Shown here: positions 60,843 to 64,000 of the stretch, piece after piece
Layout: every line of letters begins with the position of its first letter
Numbering within the stretch: the stretch's first letter is position 1
Source: Zoroaster sp. YZ-2022
Lineage: Eukaryota > Echinodermata > Asteroidea > Forcipulatida > Zoroasteridae
NCBI GenBank assembly: GCA_029582265.1
Contig: CM055816.1
Location: 27,510,366-27,574,365 of the forward strand
Length of the DNA stretch: 64,000 nt
Direction of reading: 5' to 3'
Position numbers and translations under genes: made by a program
The notes under the pieces: model-generated
The model's input: only the letters and a program-made list of their open reading frames with translations
Database searches by the model: none
What the model was told of the DNA's origin: nothing

Positions 60843-61290
60843 GGGGGAAATTAGCGGATAAAGGAGGCAGGGAACGAGGACAAGTGTCCATTCATCACCT
60901 TGCAATACATTTACCCTTTACTTTATATATGTGGATCTCTTTTAGGCAGTTTCAGCCCTTTTTGCTGTACGATGTCTCATTTTCATTTCCATCTACCCTG
61001 GATCCATCCCTGCTTATAAAAGGTTCATGTACTGTTTGGACTGTTAAAGATAATATTAGTCTGTCATCACAAAATTTATTGATTTCATATCTCTCGTTGA
61101 CAAATGATTTATATAATATTCGGTAGTTTTATTGTCATTTTGTTTGAGCCAATAACCGTTACAAGCACAGCAATTAATATTACCGAACAAAAAACGCTTA
61201 AAATTCAATAGTCTGTTCTCAGTAAGAGCTGAAACCTCTCATTATAATACGAGCCAATAGCGGGCAGAAAAACGTAATGAAATACTAAAT
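60843..61290. repeat. Partial block B4 plus TGTTTGGACTG module (intact empty site)
   Basis: TTAGCGGATAAAGGAGGCAG through CTTATAAAAGGTTCATGTAC and the module. The TTCATGTACTG joint is the best match to the pre-insertion site of the 7.4-kb element. Confidence 0.9.
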
Positions 61291-61324
61291 TGTCCTGTCA
61301 TCAAAAAGACAATTATACCCTTAT

Positions 61325-63605
61325 TAAAGGGACAATATCGTCAGGATCAAACAGGGCATGGAATCGGAGTGCATGCTAGTTTAAATTAACTCATCAGTGA
61401 CTGAAAATAATACAACACATAATAAAGTCATATTATCATTGCTGCTGCATAAATGAGCCAGTAATTTTCAGTCACTTTTTTCATCTTAAACCAGATCACC
61501 GATTCAATGCCCTGTTGAAAGTCTGCTCTGATCGTGACGATACTGTCCCTTTAACAAAGAATGTTATTCATATTATAAATACTTCCTCAGTAATTGAGTC
61601 TTTAGTTTATGTTTCAATTAAAAGATGTTAAGACTTCTGCAATAGTCAGCATGAGGTCGTTGGTTCGATTCCCACCCGAGTCGCTTATGTATTTGTTTAC
61701 AGACACTTGGAAAGCACTGAGTACGCATTGCTATGCACACGTCGGTGTAGGGCAAAATTAAATCAATGTTAATATAATTATTGTCTAGTAAGATTTCTAT
61801 AAAAATGTTTGTATTATGACACGATTGAAACTCTTTTTGCCGAAAACAGTTATTCTAACACCTGATTTGAATTATGCAATTTTTACGTGGGGTAAACCCA
61901 GTGCATTTTGTTAGGGTTTCTACAGAAACGAGCAGTTCGCATTGTAAACAAGGTTGGGTTCCGTGATCTTTTATTTTGAAAATCCTTTATTTGAAAATCT
62001 CAAACTTTTAAAACTGAGAAACATCTATTATCTTAATTTTGGGAAATTTAGGTTGAAATATATTAAATAACTTACTGCTTGCTAGTTTTCAATCTTGGTT
62101 TACATTAATTGCTTCTGTTCGCTCCTATGAGACTCGTAGTTCATCAAATGGTAATTTTATGTTAATTTTAGTAAGACAACTCACTCAAAAAATAGCCTAT
62201 TACAGAGTCGTGTTTTGTACAGACTTAAGACAAGCTGTTTCCCCGACATCTTTTGGCCAAAAACTTAAAAGTAGTATTTTAGAATCTTATATGTAGATAA
62301 CCTGATTTTACATCCAGTCTAAAGCTACATCCATTCTTACTCCTGTTTTTGCTTGACTTATAATAATAATAATAATAATGTGTGGACTTATATAGCGCAC
62401 GTATCCACCAACTAAGTGGTGCTCAAGGCGCATTATATCATTAGGTTCATAAGGCTCATAAATCATTCCTGAAACCATCTCAGCTCCCTGGGGAGTATAC
62501 AGCTCAATTGCTGCCATTACAGCGCATATAGGGCTAATCAACCAACTCTGCCCTCACAGGTACCCATTTAACCCCTGGGTGGAGAGAAGCAATTATGGAT
62601 AAGTGTCTTGCTCAAGGACACAAGTGTCATGGCCGAGATTCGAACCCACATTCTGCTGCTAACAACAGAACTTGAGTCCGGTAAGCTAGACCGCTCGGCC
62701 AGGACACTGTTTGCGTTTGGGAAGAGTACAAAAGCTTTGCTTCCTCATTTTCGTTACATGTTAACATTATTTAATTTGTTTTGTTTAGTTGTTTATTTTG
62801 TTTATTTTGTGTTAATTAATTTACAGCTTATAGTTTTGTTGCATCTGTCTTAATATATGAATTGGAACAAATAATGTAAATTTATTTCTTAATGATGTTG
62901 GCATGAAATAAATGTTTCTAAATAATCATTTTTCTGCTGATGATCTGGTACTGATTGTTACATATCGTTTCAAATTGAACATCGGTGTTTTCTCAGCCTG
63001 CCAGCGCGGCATCCGTCAGTCTGGGCACCGAGGAACCCCGGAGACCTCGCTCGGCTTCGCCGAAGCCGTTTACGTACACTGGCTACAGTCTGTAAAACTC
63101 CCCCTGTGGAAAATGTATTAAATTTGTTGATTTTGATATCCCTCTTAATAATTTTGTTTTTGCATTAATAAATTAAATGTTAATTAATTTCTTGTTGAAA
63201 TAAACGTTGATCTCATGTCATTACAAAGACGCTTTTCTGCAAATTTATTTCTTGATCTGGTGCTGATGGCTAGCATACATGTAGTTAACAAAAATGTTCT
63301 ATATTTCAAATTGAACACCAGCGTTTTCTCACCATGCCAGCGCGGCAAGAGCCAGTCCAGACACCGGGCCGGGAACACTGGAGGCATCGCTCGAATATAC
63401 TCACATGTGTATGCACGTGTATTTGTATAATTATAAAGGTGTTTATTTATTTTTATTGTGGACAAGGTAACACATAAACTAGACAAGTTTTTCTTTTTGA
63501 ACAGACCTCAGAGCTGTTCTGAGTTTTCTTGACAGGTATGAATGTAAATGACATGTTCATTAACACATCAAAAACGTGAAACGTAAGGCTTTTAAGTAAA
63601 ATGTT
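61325..63605. repeat. Composite block E/F2 (copy of 52410-54424)
   Basis: Same MITE, SINE A, LINE remnant and GCCAGCGCGGCA order. It is interrupted by a SINE family B at 62360-62712 between TTGCTTGACTT and GTTTGGGAAGAGTACAAAAG, which are nearly adjacent in E1. Confidence 0.92.
62360..62712 (-). mobile_element. tRNA-Leu-derived SINE, family B, full-length head
   Basis: The reverse complement of 62624-62706 folds as a tRNA: acceptor GTGTC/GACAC, A box TGGCCGAGCGG, anticodon loop CTCAAGT (CAA, Leu) and B box GGGTTCGAATC. The body and (ATT)n tail match 14241-14600. E1 lacks it, giving an empty site near 53406. The head is tRNA-like but is part of a dispersed retroposon. Confidence 0.9.
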
Positions 63606-64000
63606 ATAAATATGTAATTTGGCACCTTATGACGTAATAATTATGTAACTTCTGAATTAGCCCTACAAATATTCGTATTTCATACTTCTTAAGTCTCGTC
63701 GCGATCGGACGTTGTTAGTATTGATAAATAACACATGCCTATATTGATGATGTAATGATGACGCGTGTAAACGAAATATGTCAGTTTCAGAAGTGAATCT
63801 ATTCTGAACAATACAGACGAAGTTTACAAGTCAGGTTTAATTAAGTCTAATCTGAACGTTATATATGAACAAAACAAACCAGACTTGAACCAAGACTAGT
63901 CTTTAATAGAAAAATTATGTTGACAGCATTAATCCCTTGCACCTCCACCAGTGGCATTGCAGAGAGTAGGATATTGACGCTTGTGCCAAGACTACTCTTT
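63606..64000. other. Right edge, nothing recognised
   Basis: No repeat match to the rest of the window and no coding signal was seen. Confidence 0.4.

Noticed and set aside
62624..62706. tRNA-Leu(CAA) gene on the minus strand
   Set aside because: It folds well, but it is the head of a SINE with body and (ATT)n tail that is also present at 14241-14600.

Overview
The window is animal nuclear DNA: it has split genes with GT-AG introns, is AT-rich, and is packed with MITEs, SINEs, LINE tails and minisatellites. The repeat types (tRNA-derived SINEs with (ATT)n tails, CR1-like LINE ends, many inverted-repeat MITEs) suggest a marine invertebrate, perhaps an echinoderm or hemichordate; that placement is a guess.

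The one well-supported cellular gene is TOMM70, the mitochondrial import receptor. It lies on the minus strand from the ATG at 32680 to about 8988. Ten coding exons can be placed with matching phases. Together they give the N-terminal membrane anchor and most of the TPR solenoid. The last ~60 codons were not found. The sequence as given has two frame breaks: a 7-nt duplication in exon 1 and a (TA)n slip in exon 8. These are sequence errors, allelic lesions, or a sign that this copy is decaying.

The most striking feature is how tandem repeats sit on TOMM70 exon boundaries. A 27-bp array of about 57 units starts exactly at the exon 3 5' splice site, and nearly every unit carries a GGTAAG donor-like core. 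Exon 4's donor is reiterated in a 58-bp unit, exon 7's acceptor in a 90-bp unit, exon 8's 3' end plus donor in about five decayed copies, and a 23-bp array starts at the inferred exon 10 donor. The introns also hold nested transposons. A Harbinger-type element lies 6 nt into intron 4 and itself contains a 3.35-kb element. A hAT element with a perfect 8-bp target duplication sits inside another inverted-repeat element.

At the left edge, 0.4-2.2 kb holds a frameshifted minus-strand C2H2 zinc-finger gene of a multicopy, function-unknown family.

From 32.75 kb to the right end no cellular gene was recognised. This half is a mosaic of duplicated transposon blocks: 38.0-41.2 kb recurs at 55.3-58.5 kb, 52.4-54.4 kb at 61.3-63.6 kb, and the TOMM70 5' flank at 54.4-55.1 kb. 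Paralogous empty sites let several insertions be read directly, including a 7.4-kb inverted-repeat element (41721-49144) filled with a ~667-bp higher-order satellite.
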